Source: Ideonella benzenivorans
GTDB lineage: Bacteria; Pseudomonadota; Gammaproteobacteria; Burkholderiales; Burkholderiaceae_C
DNA length: 64,000 nucleotides
Assembly (NCBI RefSeq): GCF_020387415.1
Contig: NZ_JAGWCB010000007.1
Span: forward strand, 248,001 to 312,000
Direction of reading: 5' to 3'
Shown: one piece after another, positions 26,745 through 35,823 of the stretch
How the letters are laid out: the number at the start of each line of letters is the position of its first letter
Numbering within the stretch: position 1 is the first letter of the stretch
Notes under the pieces: model-generated
Told to the model about the DNA's origin: nothing
Database searches by the model: none
What the model saw: only the letters and a program-made list of their open reading frames with translations
Made by a program: the position numbers and the translations under genes

Positions 26745-27748
26745 GCGCGCCCCTTTCCCCCTCCGACACCGCCGCCACCGCCGGCAAGATCATGCTGGTG
26801 GGCATCGGCCCCGGCAGCGTGGAGCACATGACCGGCCGCGCCCGCGCGGCCATCGCCGAGGCCGACACCATCATCGGCTACGTCACCTACATCAAGCTGG
26901 TGGCCGATCTGATCGAGGGCAAGGAGGTCATCCGCAAGAGCATGACCGAGGAGCTGGACCGTGCCATCGAGGCCCTGGACCGCGCCCGCGCCGGCAAGAA
27001 GGTGGCCCTGGTGTCCTCGGGCGATGCCGGCGTCTACGGCATGGCCGGCCCCACCTACGAGGTGCTGTTCGAGGCCGGCTGGACGCCCGACTCGGGCATC
27101 GCCGTCGAGATCGTGCCCGGCGCCTCGGCGCTCAACAGCTGCGCTGCGCTCGTCGGCGCGCCGCTGACGCACGACTTCTGCGCCATCTCGCTGTCGGACC
27201 TGCTGACCCCCTGGCCGGTCATCGCCCGCCGGCTGGACGCGGTGGCCCAGGCCGACTTCGTCGTCGCGCTCTACAACCCCAAGAGCGGGCGGCGCACCCA
27301 GCAGATCGTGCAAGCCCAGCAGCTCATGCTGCGCCACCGCCGGCCGGACACGCCGGTGGCCATCGTCAAGAGCGCCTACCGCCGCCGCGAGCAGATCACC
27401 TTCACCACGCTGGACCAGATGGCCGAGGCCGACATCGGCATGCTCAGCACCGTGCTGATCGGCAACAGCCAGACCTTTGTGCGCGCGGGCCGCATGGTGA
27501 CGCCGCGCGGCTACGCCAACAAGTACGCGCTGGAAGAGGGCGGGGCCACCCGCGCCGGCGAGCAGGCTGGCCGCTCGCTCTCCACCGGCCTGCTGGGCTG
27601 GCTGCAGACCCTGCAGGCCGAGCACCAGGCTGGCGCCACGCCCGATGAGCTGGCCCGGCGCCACCGCCTGCCGGCCGACTACATCGTGCAGGCCCTGCTG
27701 GCGCCGGTCGAGGCCCCCGCGGCCGTTGCCGAGGAGGGCGAAGCATGA
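26741..27748 (+). CDS. cobJ: Precorrin-3B C17-methyltransferase (CobJ/CbiH) with C-terminal extension
   Basis: Ring-contracting methyltransferase acting at C17. The 335-aa protein contains LVGIGPGSVEHMTGRA, IIGYVTYIKLV, LVSSGDAGVYGMAG and VVALYNPKSGRR. After YANKYA (about residue 263) an extra tail of about 70 residues follows that simple CobJ/CbiH proteins (about 245-260 aa) lack. The tail is not Cys-rich, unlike the Fe-S extension of some CbiH60 proteins. The next gene, a small 2Fe-2S ferredoxin, overlaps by ATGA and may supply electrons or a cluster. Confidence 0.92.
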   Translation: MSAPLSPSDTAATAGKIMLVGIGPGSVEHMTGRARAAIAEADTIIGYVTYIKLVADLIEGKEVIRKSMTEELDRAIEALDRARAGKKVALVSSGDAGVYGMAGPTYEVLFEAGWTPDSGIAVEIVPGASALNSCAALVGAPLTHDFCAISLSDLLTPWPVIARRLDAVAQADFVVALYNPKSGRRTQQIVQAQQLMLRHRRPDTPVAIVKSAYRRREQITFTTLDQMAEADIGMLSTVLIGNSQTFVRAGRMVTPRGYANKYALEEGGATRAGEQAGRSLSTGLLGWLQTLQAEHQAGATPDELARRHRLPADYIVQALLAPVEAPAAVAEEGEA

Positions 27749-28170
27749 GTGAAGCGACGAACCCTGTGCCCATCGTTCCGCTTGACGACGTGCCCCGGCC
27801 GCGCATCGGTGCGTATGCGCGACACCTGCTGGTCTGCACCGGCCCGCGTTGCGCGCAGGAGGGACAATCGCAGGCTTTGTTCGACAGCCTGGGCGACAAG
27901 CTCAAGGCGGCCGGGCTGAACGAGGGGAGCCTGCGCGTGAAGCGCAGCCGGGTGAGCTGCTTTGCCGCGTGCAAGGGCGGCCCCATCCTCTGCGTGCAGC
28001 CCGACGGCACCTGGTACTACAACGTGACCCCCGAGACCCTGGATCGCATCATCGACGAGCACCTGCGCCACGGCCAGCCAGTGGCCGAGTGGGTGTTCCA
28101 CCAAGGCCCCGGCTGCGTCGGCGCGGCCGATGACGAGACCCTGGGTCTGGAAGGCGATCGCGCGGCGTGA
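27745..28170 (+). CDS. Thioredoxin-like (2Fe-2S) ferredoxin in the cobalamin operon
   Basis: A 141-aa protein of the COG3411-type 2Fe-2S ferredoxin family. The four Cys ligands are in LVCTGPRCAQEG and VSCFAACKGGPILCV. It is embedded between cobJ and cobD with overlaps on both sides, so it very likely serves the pathway. Candidate partners are the ring-contraction step or a reduction step, because no dedicated precorrin-6A reductase is present here. The exact role is unknown. Confidence 0.85.
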   Translation: MSEATNPVPIVPLDDVPRPRIGAYARHLLVCTGPRCAQEGQSQALFDSLGDKLKAAGLNEGSLRVKRSRVSCFAACKGGPILCVQPDGTWYYNVTPETLDRIIDEHLRHGQPVAEWVFHQGPGCVGAADDETLGLEGDRAA

Positions 28171-29135
28171 TGTCGTTGGCTTTGTCTGCTCCCGTGACAG
28201 GCTGGGCCGTGGCGACGGCCCTGGCCTGGGACCGCCTGCTGGGCGAGCCGCCGGCGCGCTGGCATCCGGTGGTGGGCATGGGGCGGCTGCTGGGTGCGGT
28301 GGGCCCGCGTCTGTGGCCCTTGCCGCCCGCGCGTGCCCGCGGGGCCGGGGCTGCGGCCTGGTGCGCGATGGCGCTGGGGGTGGCGGCGGTGGCGGCCGGG
28401 TTGCAGGCGGGGCTGTCGCACGCCGTGGCGGCAGGGCTGCCAGCGGCCTGGCGGGACCTGACCACCGGCGTGTTGCTGGGCGTGTTGCTCAAGCCGCTGC
28501 TGGCCTGGCGCATGCTGCGCGGCGAGGTTCGGCAGGTGGAGGCCGCGCTGGGCCAGTCGCTGGACGAGGGTCGGCGCCGCCTGGCCTGGTTGGTCAGCCG
28601 GCCGGTGGACCGGCTCAGCGCCACCGAAGTGCGGGAAAGCGCGCTGGAGACCCTGGCCGAGAACCTCAGCGATTCGGTGGTGGCGCCGCTGTTCTGGTTT
28701 GCCATCGCCGGTCTGCCGGGCGCGGCGCTCTACCGCTTTGCCAACACGGCCGATGCGATGTGGGGCTACCGCGACCACCGCCGCTGGGGCGGCCAATGGG
28801 CGGCCCGCGCCGACGACGTGCTCAACTGGCTGCCGGCCCGGCTGACCGCGCTGGCGCTGTGCGGCGTGGCGGTGCGCTGGCCCGGCTGGCAGCGCCTGCG
28901 GGCGGAGGCCGCGCGGCCTGCCTCGCCCAATGGCGGCTGGCCGATGGGTGCACTGGCCCTGCTGCTGGGGCGGCGCCTGGGCAAGCCGGGCGTCTATGTG
29001 CTGAACCCGGAGGGGCGAATGGCCGAGCCGCACGATGTGACGCGGGCGTTGACCTGGTCAGGCCGGGTCGTGGGCTGGCTGGGCGTGGCTGGCCTGGCGG
29101 TGGCGGCCTCGGCCGCCTGGAGCTCGCTGTGGTGA
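28170..29135 (+). CDS. cobD: Adenosylcobinamide-phosphate synthase (CobD/CbiB)
   Basis: Inner-membrane enzyme that attaches aminopropanol (or its phosphate) to adenosylcobyric acid. The 321-aa protein has several hydrophobic segments and family blocks: AWDRLLGEPPARWHPVVGMGR, LVSRPVDRLSATEVRESALE, ENLSDSVVAPLFW and FANTADAMWGYR. A GTG at 28167 directly before the ATG could also be used. The stop overlaps the GTG of the next gene. Confidence 0.93.
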   Translation: MSLALSAPVTGWAVATALAWDRLLGEPPARWHPVVGMGRLLGAVGPRLWPLPPARARGAGAAAWCAMALGVAAVAAGLQAGLSHAVAAGLPAAWRDLTTGVLLGVLLKPLLAWRMLRGEVRQVEAALGQSLDEGRRRLAWLVSRPVDRLSATEVRESALETLAENLSDSVVAPLFWFAIAGLPGAALYRFANTADAMWGYRDHRRWGGQWAARADDVLNWLPARLTALALCGVAVRWPGWQRLRAEAARPASPNGGWPMGALALLLGRRLGKPGVYVLNPEGRMAEPHDVTRALTWSGRVVGWLGVAGLAVAASAAWSSLW

Positions 29136-30226
29136 GCCACGAGGCCATGGGCGCCCCTGCGGCCGGGCCTGAGCACGGTGGCCCCGATGGCGGGGCGGAC
29201 ATCCTGTACGACTTCTCGACCAATGCGAACCCGCTGCCCCTGCCGCCGGGCCTGCAGCGGGCGCTGGCCGAGGCCGACCGGCGCCATTACCCCGACCCCC
29301 ATTACCAGGCCCTGTGCGCCCGGCTGGCCGAGCACCACGCCGTGGCACCGGCCCGGGTGCTGCCAACCGCGGGCAGCAGCGAAGCCATCCGCCGCCTGAC
29401 CCTGCTGGCCCATCTGCAGGGCCTGGGCACGGCCTGGGTGCCGTCGCCGGGTTATGGCGACTATGCCGCCGCCGCCGAGGCCCTGGGGCTGCGGGTGCAG
29501 GGCTGGCCGGCCCCGGCCACGCTGCTGGATGGCCTGGACCGCGCCGCGTCGCCGGCCCTGGTCTGGCTCAACGAGCCCTGCAACCCCACCGGCGTCAGCC
29601 TGCCCACCCATTTCTGGCAGACCCTGGCCGAGATCGCCTGGCAGCGCGGCCACTGGCTGGTGCTGGACCGCGCCTACGAACCGCTGCGGCTGGAAGGCAG
29701 CGACCCCATCACCGGCAGCGTGGCGGCGCGCTGCTGGCAGCTGTGGTCGCCCAACAAGGCGCTGGGGCTGACCGGCATCCGCGCCGGCTATGTGCTGGCA
29801 CCGGTGGAGGCCGCCGACGACCTGGGCCCGCGCCTGCGCGCGCTGGCGCCCAGCTGGGTGCTGTCGGCCGAAGGGGTGCAGATGCTGCTGGCCTGGTGGG
29901 GCGAGGAGGTGCAGGGCTGGCTGCAGGAGAGCCGCCGCACCCTGGAACAATGGCGCACCATGCAACGCAATCTTTTGGCGGACCTGGGCTGGGCGCAACG
30001 CGCCACCGTCACGCCGTTCTGGCTGGCCCGGCCGCCGCTGCCCGCGCGGCTGCTGGGCCTGCGGCTGCAACAGCTGCGTGCGGCCGGCATCAAGCTGCGT
30101 GACGCCACCTCCTTCGGCCTGCCCGGCTGGGTGCGGGTGGCCACGCGCCCCCCGGAAGCCCAGCGGGCCCTGGCGCTGGTCTGGCACGCCAGCCGCTGGA
30201 AGGGCGAAGAAGGAGACACCCCATGA
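29132..30226 (+). CDS. cobC: Threonine-phosphate decarboxylase (PLP-dependent, CobC/CobD type)
   Basis: Makes (R)-1-aminopropan-2-yl phosphate for the nucleotide-loop linker. The 364-aa fold-type I aminotransferase starts its core with LYDFSTNANPLPLPPGL. NEPCNPTG is at about 147-154, and the PLP lysine is Lys209 in WSPNKALGLTGIRAGY. The GTG start at 29132 overlaps the cobD stop; an ATG at 29147 is the alternative. Position between cobD and cobS fits the role. This symbol follows Pseudomonas naming; the phosphatase at 31047 is CobC in Salmonella naming. Confidence 0.9.
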   Translation: MSHEAMGAPAAGPEHGGPDGGADILYDFSTNANPLPLPPGLQRALAEADRRHYPDPHYQALCARLAEHHAVAPARVLPTAGSSEAIRRLTLLAHLQGLGTAWVPSPGYGDYAAAAEALGLRVQGWPAPATLLDGLDRAASPALVWLNEPCNPTGVSLPTHFWQTLAEIAWQRGHWLVLDRAYEPLRLEGSDPITGSVAARCWQLWSPNKALGLTGIRAGYVLAPVEAADDLGPRLRALAPSWVLSAEGVQMLLAWWGEEVQGWLQESRRTLEQWRTMQRNLLADLGWAQRATVTPFWLARPPLPARLLGLRLQQLRAAGIKLRDATSFGLPGWVRVATRPPEAQRALALVWHASRWKGEEGDTP

Positions 30227-31056
30227 CCGGCCCCGAGGTCGTACCGCCCAAAGAGAGCGCCTGGCGTGGCGAGCTGCGCCTCTTCCTGACGGCGCTGCAG
30301 TTTTTCACCCGCCTGCCGGTGCCGGCCTGGGTGGGCTGGTCGGCCGCTCAGCTCAATGCCTCGGCCCGCCATTTCCCCAGCGTGGGCTGGCTGGTGGGCG
30401 CGGTGGTGGGCACCGTGCTGTGGGGCGGGGCGCAGCTGTGGTCGCCCGGGGTTGGGGCCTGGCTGGCGATCGCCGCTGGCGTGCTGCTGACCGGGGCCTT
30501 CCACGAAGACGGGCTGGCCGACAGCTGCGACGGCTTCGGGGGCGCCTGGCAGCGCGAGCAGGTGCTGGCCATCATGAAGGATTCGCGCGTGGGCAGTTAC
30601 GCCACGCTGGGCGTGGTTATCACGTTGGGGCTGAAGGCGCAGCTGCTGATGCTGCTGGCCGAGCGCGCCCTGGGCTGGTGGGCCATCGTCGGCGTGACGG
30701 TGAGCGCCCATGCGCTCAGCCGCTGGGCCGCGCTGTGGGTGATGGCCCGGCTGAGCTATGTGCGCGAGGACGCGCTGTCCAAATCCAAGCCCATCGCCCA
30801 GGGCGTGGCCCGTGGGCCGCTGCTGTTCGCCACGCTGGTGGCCGCGCTGCCGCTGTTCACCCAGGGGCTGGCGGGGGTCTCAGCCGCGGTGTCGGCCCTG
30901 CTGATGGCCGGGCTGGCGGTGCGCTACCTGCGTCGCCGCCTGGGGGGCTATGTGGGCGATGCGCTGGGTGCCACCCAGCAGCTGACCGAGCTGGTGCTGC
31001 TGCTGTCGCTGCTGTCCCTGCCGCCGGCGGTGGAGAGTTTGAGCCGATGGCACTGA
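30223..31056 (+). CDS. cobS: Adenosylcobinamide-GDP ribazoletransferase (CobS/CobV)
   Basis: Membrane-bound cobalamin synthase that joins adenosylcobinamide-GDP and alpha-ribazole. The 277-aa protein has about six helices. It carries LTALQFFTRLPVP at the N-terminus and the metal-binding FHEDGLADSCDGFGGAW, followed by MKDSRVGSYATLGVV, all diagnostic. The ATG overlaps the cobC stop, and its own end overlaps the next gene by 10 bp. Confidence 0.94.
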   Translation: MTGPEVVPPKESAWRGELRLFLTALQFFTRLPVPAWVGWSAAQLNASARHFPSVGWLVGAVVGTVLWGGAQLWSPGVGAWLAIAAGVLLTGAFHEDGLADSCDGFGGAWQREQVLAIMKDSRVGSYATLGVVITLGLKAQLLMLLAERALGWWAIVGVTVSAHALSRWAALWVMARLSYVREDALSKSKPIAQGVARGPLLFATLVAALPLFTQGLAGVSAAVSALLMAGLAVRYLRRRLGGYVGDALGATQQLTELVLLLSLLSLPPAVESLSRWH

Positions 31057-31664
31057 TCCTGGCACGCCACACCCGGGTGGACCTGCCGGCCGGCACCTGC
31101 TACGGCCAGGCCGATGTGCCGCTGCTGCAGCCGCACGACCCGCCGTTCGACGGCGTGGGGCAGCGGCTGGGCGCGCTGCTGGCCCGCATCGGCGACGGCA
31201 CCCGGGTGGCCCAGGTGGTCAGCAGCCCGCTGCGCCGCGCCCGCCTGCTGGCCGAGCATCTGTCCCGGGGGCTGGGCCAGCCGACCGCGACCGACCCGCG
31301 CTGGATGGAGCTGGATTTCGGTGCCTGGGAGGGCCGGCGCTGGGACGACATTCCCCGCGCCGAGAGCGACCCCTGGGCCGAGGACACCCTGCACCGCGCC
31401 CCGCCCGGCGGCGAAACGCAGAACGCGCTGATCGCCCGCGTGCAGGCGGCGCTGGCCGCGCTGCACGCCCCCGCCAGCCGGCCGGGCGAGGCGGTGCTGG
31501 TGGTGGCCCATGCCGGCCCGCTGCGGGTGGCGCTGGCCGCGGCCCAGGGCTGGGTGCCCTCGGCCGACCCGCAGCAGGCCCCGGTGTCGCTGGACTTTGG
31601 TGGCCTGACCTGGCTGGACCCGCTGCCCGCTGGCGGCTGGGTCCTGCGCGCCCTCAACGCTTGA
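31047..31664 (+). CDS. Histidine phosphatase, alpha-ribazole-5'-phosphate phosphatase type
   Basis: A 205-aa phosphoglycerate-mutase-like phosphatase. The catalytic RH pair is Arg7-His8 in ILARHTRVD, with CYGQADVPL, SSPLRRARLLAEHL and the second His in VVAHAGPLR. The RHTxVD and CYGxxDVPL variants are characteristic of CobC (Salmonella naming), which dephosphorylates alpha-ribazole phosphate or adenosylcobalamin phosphate. It begins inside the last codons of cobS. Confidence 0.88.
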   Translation: MALILARHTRVDLPAGTCYGQADVPLLQPHDPPFDGVGQRLGALLARIGDGTRVAQVVSSPLRRARLLAEHLSRGLGQPTATDPRWMELDFGAWEGRRWDDIPRAESDPWAEDTLHRAPPGGETQNALIARVQAALAALHAPASRPGEAVLVVAHAGPLRVALAAAQGWVPSADPQQAPVSLDFGGLTWLDPLPAGGWVLRALNA

Positions 31665-31677
31665 ATGTCTTCTTGCC

Positions 31678-32247
31678 ATGGCTGAACACACCCTGATCCT
31701 GGGCGGCGCCCGTTCCGGCAAGAGCGCCTGGGCCGAACGTCAGGCCGCCGAATGGGCCGCAGCCGACGCCGGCCGCGCGGTGGTGGTCATCGCCACGGGC
31801 GAGGCCCGTGACGAGGAAATGGCCGCCCGCATTGCGCAGCACCGGGCCCAGCGCCCGGCCGGCTGGCAGACGGTAGAAGCCCCGCTGGCGCTGGCCGAAG
31901 CCCTGGCCGCGGCGGACGGCCCGCAGCGCCTGCTGCTGGTGGACTGCCTGACGCTGTGGCTCACCAACCTGCTGCTGGCCGATCTGCCGGCCGACCTGGA
32001 CAGCGTGCGCGCGCTGCAACCCGGCCCGCGCTGGCAGGCCGGCCGGGCCGCCTTGCTGGCCACGCTGCCCCAGCTGCAGGCTCGGGTGCTGATGATCGGC
32101 AACGAGGTGGGCCACGGCATCGTGCCGCTGGGGGCGGTCAACCGCCTGTTCGTCGATGAAAGCGGCCGCCTGCACCAGGCCCTGGCCGTGCAGTGCGCGC
32201 AGGTGCGTTTCGTGATGGCGGGCTGTGTGCTGCCGCTCAAGGGTTGA
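31678..32247 (+). CDS. cobU: Bifunctional adenosylcobinamide kinase/adenosylcobinamide-phosphate guanylyltransferase (CobU/CobP)
   Basis: Phosphorylates and then guanylylates adenosylcobinamide to give the GDP-activated form used by CobS. The 189-aa length is typical. The P-loop GGARSGKS is at residues 9-16, followed by VVVIATGEARDEEM, LLLVDCLTLWLTNLL and IGNEVGHGIVPLGAVNRLF. It starts 13 bp after the phosphatase gene. Confidence 0.94.
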   Translation: MAEHTLILGGARSGKSAWAERQAAEWAAADAGRAVVVIATGEARDEEMAARIAQHRAQRPAGWQTVEAPLALAEALAAADGPQRLLLVDCLTLWLTNLLLADLPADLDSVRALQPGPRWQAGRAALLATLPQLQARVLMIGNEVGHGIVPLGAVNRLFVDESGRLHQALAVQCAQVRFVMAGCVLPLKG

Positions 32248-32251
32248 GACG

Positions 32252-33142
32252 ATGAAGAAGCTGAGTTTGCTGATGGCGGGTCTGTTGGTGTTGGCCGGCG
32301 CGGCCCAGGCCAGCGTCAGCGCCCGCGACGACGACGGCCGCACCGTGACGCTGCCGGCCCCGGCGCGCCGCATCATCAGCCTGGCGCCGCACACCACCGA
32401 GCTGCTCTACGCCGCCGGGGCCGGCCGTCAGCTCATCGCCACCGTGCGCTATGCCGACTACCCGCCCGAGGCCAAGGCCCTGCCGCAGGTGGGCGATGCC
32501 CATGCGCTGGACCTGGAGCGCATCGTCGCCCTGAAGCCTGACCTGATCGTGGTGTGGGTGCATGGCAGCTCGGCCCGGCAGATCGAGCGCCTGCGGGCGC
32601 TGAAGATCCCCGTCTTCCACAGCGAATCGCACACGCTCGAACAGGTGGGTGACGGCATCCGCCGCCTGGGCGTGCTGGCCGGCACCGCGGACGCGGCCAA
32701 TGCGGCGGCCAACACCTACGCCCAGCGGCTCGCCACGCTGCGCGCCCGTTACAGCCAGCGCACCCCGCTGCGGGTGTTCTACCAAGTCTGGCAGCAGCCA
32801 TTGCTGACCCTCAACCGGCAGCATCTGATCAGCGACGCCATCCGCCTGTGCGGCGGCGTCAACGTGTTTGCCCAGCAGACCGCGCTGGTGCCCACCGTCA
32901 GCCCCGAGGCGGTGCTGGCTGCCCGGCCGCAGGTGCTGGTGGCTGCCAGCGTGGGCGGCCAGCCCGACGACAGCCTGGCCCCGTGGGCGCCGTTCAGGCA
33001 GTTCGAGCCCATCGCCCGCCACCACGTGGTGTGGCTCAACACCGACCTGATCAGCCGCCAGGGCCCGCGCATCGTCGACGGCGCGCAGCAGCTCTGCGAG
33101 GGGCTGGACAAGGTGCGCGCCGACCTGGCCGCCAAGCCATGA
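32252..33142 (+). CDS. btuF: Cobalamin-binding periplasmic protein (BtuF-like)
   Basis: Binds corrinoids in the periplasm for an ABC importer. The 296-aa product has a Sec signal peptide ([20 protein letters not shown]). The binding fold follows with [43 protein letters not shown] split over two motifs, and LCGGVNVF. Siderophore-binding proteins share the fold, but the context selects cobalamin. No btuC, btuD or btuB is in the window, so its membrane partners must be elsewhere. The stop overlaps the cobQ ATG. Confidence 0.88.
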   Translation: MKKLSLLMAGLLVLAGAAQASVSARDDDGRTVTLPAPARRIISLAPHTTELLYAAGAGRQLIATVRYADYPPEAKALPQVGDAHALDLERIVALKPDLIVVWVHGSSARQIERLRALKIPVFHSESHTLEQVGDGIRRLGVLAGTADAANAAANTYAQRLATLRARYSQRTPLRVFYQVWQQPLLTLNRQHLISDAIRLCGGVNVFAQQTALVPTVSPEAVLAARPQVLVAASVGGQPDDSLAPWAPFRQFEPIARHHVVWLNTDLISRQGPRIVDGAQQLCEGLDKVRADLAAKP

Positions 33143-34677
33143 CGGCCCGGCCCTGGCTCGGCATCCCCAGCCGGGCGCTGATGGTGCAGGGCACCACCTC
33201 GGACGCCGGCAAGAGCACCCTGGTGGCCGGCCTGGCCCGCTGGCTGGTGCGCCAGGGCGCCAAGGTGGCACCCTTCAAACCGCAGAACATGGCCCTGAAC
33301 AGCGCGGTGACGGCGGACGGCGGCGAGATCGGCCGCGCCCAGGCCCTGCAGGCCCTGGCCGCCCGCGTGCCGGCCACCACCGACATGAACCCGGTGCTGC
33401 TCAAGCCCAGCAGCGACACCGGCGCGCAGATCATCATCCACGGCTGGGTGCGCAGCGACATGGACGCCCGCGCTTACCACCAGTACAAGCCCATCGCCTT
33501 TGAGGCGGTGCGCGAGAGCTTCGAGCGCCTGCGCGCCGCGTACGACCTGGTGCTGGTGGAGGGCGCCGGCAGCCCGGCCGAGGTGAACCTGCGCGACCGC
33601 GACATCGCCAACATGGGCTTTGCGCTGCCTTACCGTGTGCCGGTGCTGCTGGTGGCCGACATCGACCGCGGCGGCGTCTTCGCCCACCTGACCGGCACGC
33701 TGGCCTGCCTGTCGCCCGAGGAACAGGCCCTGGTGCGGGGCTTCGTCATCAACCGCTTCCGGGGCGATGTGAGCCTGCTCACGCCCGGGCTGGACTGGCT
33801 GCAGCAGCGCACGGCCAAGCCCACGCTGGCGGTGCTGCCCTATCTGCACGGCCTGCACCTGGACGCCGAGGACGCGGTGGATGCCCAGCAGGCCGCGGCT
33901 GCCCACGGCCCGCGCCTGGTGGTGGCGGTGCCGGTGTTCCCGCGCATCAGCAACCACACCGACTTCGACGCGCTGCGCGCCCACCCGCAGGTGGACCTGC
34001 GCTTCGTCGGCCCCGGCCAGCCGCTGCCGGCCTGCGACCTGATCGTGCTGCCCGGCAGCAAGAACACCCTGGCCGACCTGCGCTGGCTGCGCGAACAGGG
34101 GCACGAGGCGGCCATCGCCCGCCACCTGCGCTATGGCGGCAAGCTCATCGGCATCTGCGGCGGCTTCCAGATGCTGGGCCGTGCGCTGCACGACCCGCTG
34201 GGCCTGGAAGGCCCCGCCGGCAGCCAGGCGGACGGCCTGGGCCTGCTGGACATGACGACCACGCTGGCCACTGACAAGCAGCTGCGCCGGGTTCAGGGGC
34301 GGCTGGCATCCTTGCCTGGCGCAGACGAGGCTTCCGCCGCCGTGCAGGGCTACGAGATCCACCTGGGCATCAGCCAGGGCCCGGCGCTGCAGCAGCCCGC
34401 GGCCTGGCTGCAGCCGGTGGGGGAAGAGGGCGTCGCCCCGCGCCCCGATGGCGCGCTGAGCCCCGACGGCCAGGTGTTGGGCAGCTATGTGCACGGCCTG
34501 TTCGACGACCCGCAGGCCCAGGCCGCCCTGCTGCGCTGGGCCGGCCTGCGCGACGCCGCCGCGGTGGACCTGGCCGCGCTGCGCGAAGCCAGCCTGGACC
34601 GCCTGGCCGATGTGCTGGAGGAGCACCTGGACGCCGATGCCCTGTGGCGGGTGGTGACGCGTCTGAGCCCGGGCTGA
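33139..34677 (+). CDS. cobQ: Cobyric acid synthase (CobQ/CbiP)
   Basis: Glutamine-dependent amidation of side chains b, d, e and g of adenosylcobyrinic acid a,c-diamide. The 512-aa protein begins its ATP-binding domain with [14 protein letters not shown] (15-28), then [10 protein letters not shown] and [12 protein letters not shown]. The C-terminal glutamine amidotransferase carries nucleophile Cys340 in [11 protein letters not shown] and the His in SYVHGLFD. It is the last gene of the cobalamin operon. The preceding enzyme CobB/CbiA is not in the window. Confidence 0.95.
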   Translation: MTARPWLGIPSRALMVQGTTSDAGKSTLVAGLARWLVRQGAKVAPFKPQNMALNSAVTADGGEIGRAQALQALAARVPATTDMNPVLLKPSSDTGAQIIIHGWVRSDMDARAYHQYKPIAFEAVRESFERLRAAYDLVLVEGAGSPAEVNLRDRDIANMGFALPYRVPVLLVADIDRGGVFAHLTGTLACLSPEEQALVRGFVINRFRGDVSLLTPGLDWLQQRTAKPTLAVLPYLHGLHLDAEDAVDAQQAAAAHGPRLVVAVPVFPRISNHTDFDALRAHPQVDLRFVGPGQPLPACDLIVLPGSKNTLADLRWLREQGHEAAIARHLRYGGKLIGICGGFQMLGRALHDPLGLEGPAGSQADGLGLLDMTTTLATDKQLRRVQGRLASLPGADEASAAVQGYEIHLGISQGPALQQPAAWLQPVGEEGVAPRPDGALSPDGQVLGSYVHGLFDDPQAQAALLRWAGLRDAAAVDLAALREASLDRLADVLEEHLDADALWRVVTRLSPG

Positions 34678-34749
34678 GATCGAGGGGATGGCTGGAGGCC
34701 GCCAGGTCGTCACAATCGGTCCGTTGCCACCGTCTTGTGCTGCAGATCT

Positions 34750-35823
34750 ATGCACCCCTACCAGTCCCTGGACGACAAGAGCTTCTGGGCCACCGCTGTT
34801 GCCAAGCGGAACATGTTCGACATTTCGGATCTGTGGACGCCCAAATTCGACATTCGGCCTGACATGAAGGTCTCGACCTTTGGGTCGTGCTTTGCCCAGC
34901 ACATTGGCCGGGCGCTGGCCGCCCGTGGCTTCAACTGGTTCATGCCAGAGGCCGCACCCACGGGGCTCAGCCCAGAAAACGCCCAGCGCTTCAACTACGG
35001 CGTGTTTTCGGCACGCACCGGCAATATCTACACCGTGTCGCTGTTGCGGCAGTGGGTGGAATGGGCCCTGGGAGAGGCGGTTGCGCCGGAGGAAGCGTGG
35101 TCCCAGGACGGGCGGTTCTACGATCCGTTTCGCCCCAACATCGAGCCGCAGGGATTCGAATCACCGCAAGAGATGCTGCGTTCCCGTGGGGCGGCGGTGG
35201 CAGCGTTCAGACGTTGCCTGAAGGAATCTGATCTGTTTGTCTTCACGCTTGGGTTGACCGAGAGTTGGTTCCACAGACAGTTCGGGTATGAATACCCCAT
35301 GTGCCCCGGAACGGTGGCGGGCGAATTCCATGAGGACCAGCACAAATTCGTGAATCAGCTGTTTCCGTTCATCCGGAAGACGCTGGCGCAGACGCTGGAG
35401 AAGATCCAGGCCATCAACCCCACGATCAAGTTTCTGTTGACGGTGTCGCCGGTGCCGCTGACGGCGACCATGTCCGGTGGGCATGTGCTGGTGGCCACCA
35501 TGGAGTCGAAATCCATCCTCCGTTCTGTGGCTGGCCAGTTGAGCCGGAACGTCGAGTCCGTGGACTACTTTCCGTCCTACGAGATCATCAGCGCCACGCC
35601 CTACCGTGGGACGTTCTTCGAGGCCAACCAGCGTCAGGTGAACCCGGTGGGTGTCAACCATGTGATGGACATGTTCTTCGAAGGCCTGGCCAAACGGGGC
35701 GGCTCGGCGAACGGCGCACTGGAGGGGCGTGATGCCCCCGGGGGGGCTCAGACCCGGGATGTTGTGTGCGAGGAAGAACTTCTGGGAGCATTCGCGCCAT
35801 CTCGCCAGGTGAGCGCCCCATGA
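34750..35823 (+). CDS. GSCFA domain protein
   Basis: A 357-aa protein of the GSCFA family. The eponymous motif STFGSCFAQHIG is at residues 42-53, with FTLGLTESWF and FLLTVSPVPL further on. The family is thought to have an SGNH/GDSL hydrolase-like fold, and members often sit in polysaccharide or glycan modification loci; the substrate is unknown. The gene overlaps an SGNH-like gene by ATGA. Base composition drops sharply here (one line at 35221 has 29 G+C in 60), unlike the flanking 70% genes, which suggests transfer. A start at 34735 is possible. Confidence 0.82.
   Translation: MHPYQSLDDKSFWATAVAKRNMFDISDLWTPKFDIRPDMKVSTFGSCFAQHIGRALAARGFNWFMPEAAPTGLSPENAQRFNYGVFSARTGNIYTVSLLRQWVEWALGEAVAPEEAWSQDGRFYDPFRPNIEPQGFESPQEMLRSRGAAVAAFRRCLKESDLFVFTLGLTESWFHRQFGYEYPMCPGTVAGEFHEDQHKFVNQLFPFIRKTLAQTLEKIQAINPTIKFLLTVSPVPLTATMSGGHVLVATMESKSILRSVAGQLSRNVESVDYFPSYEIISATPYRGTFFEANQRQVNPVGVNHVMDMFFEGLAKRGGSANGALEGRDAPGGAQTRDVVCEEELLGAFAPSRQVSAP

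Noticed and set aside
31047-31664. Phosphoglycerate mutase of central metabolism
   Set aside because: The RHTRVD variant, the CYGQADVPL block and the position inside the cobalamin operon favour the alpha-ribazole phosphatase.
34678-34749. Possible terminator after cobQ
   Set aside because: No stem followed by a T tract was seen in this short gap.
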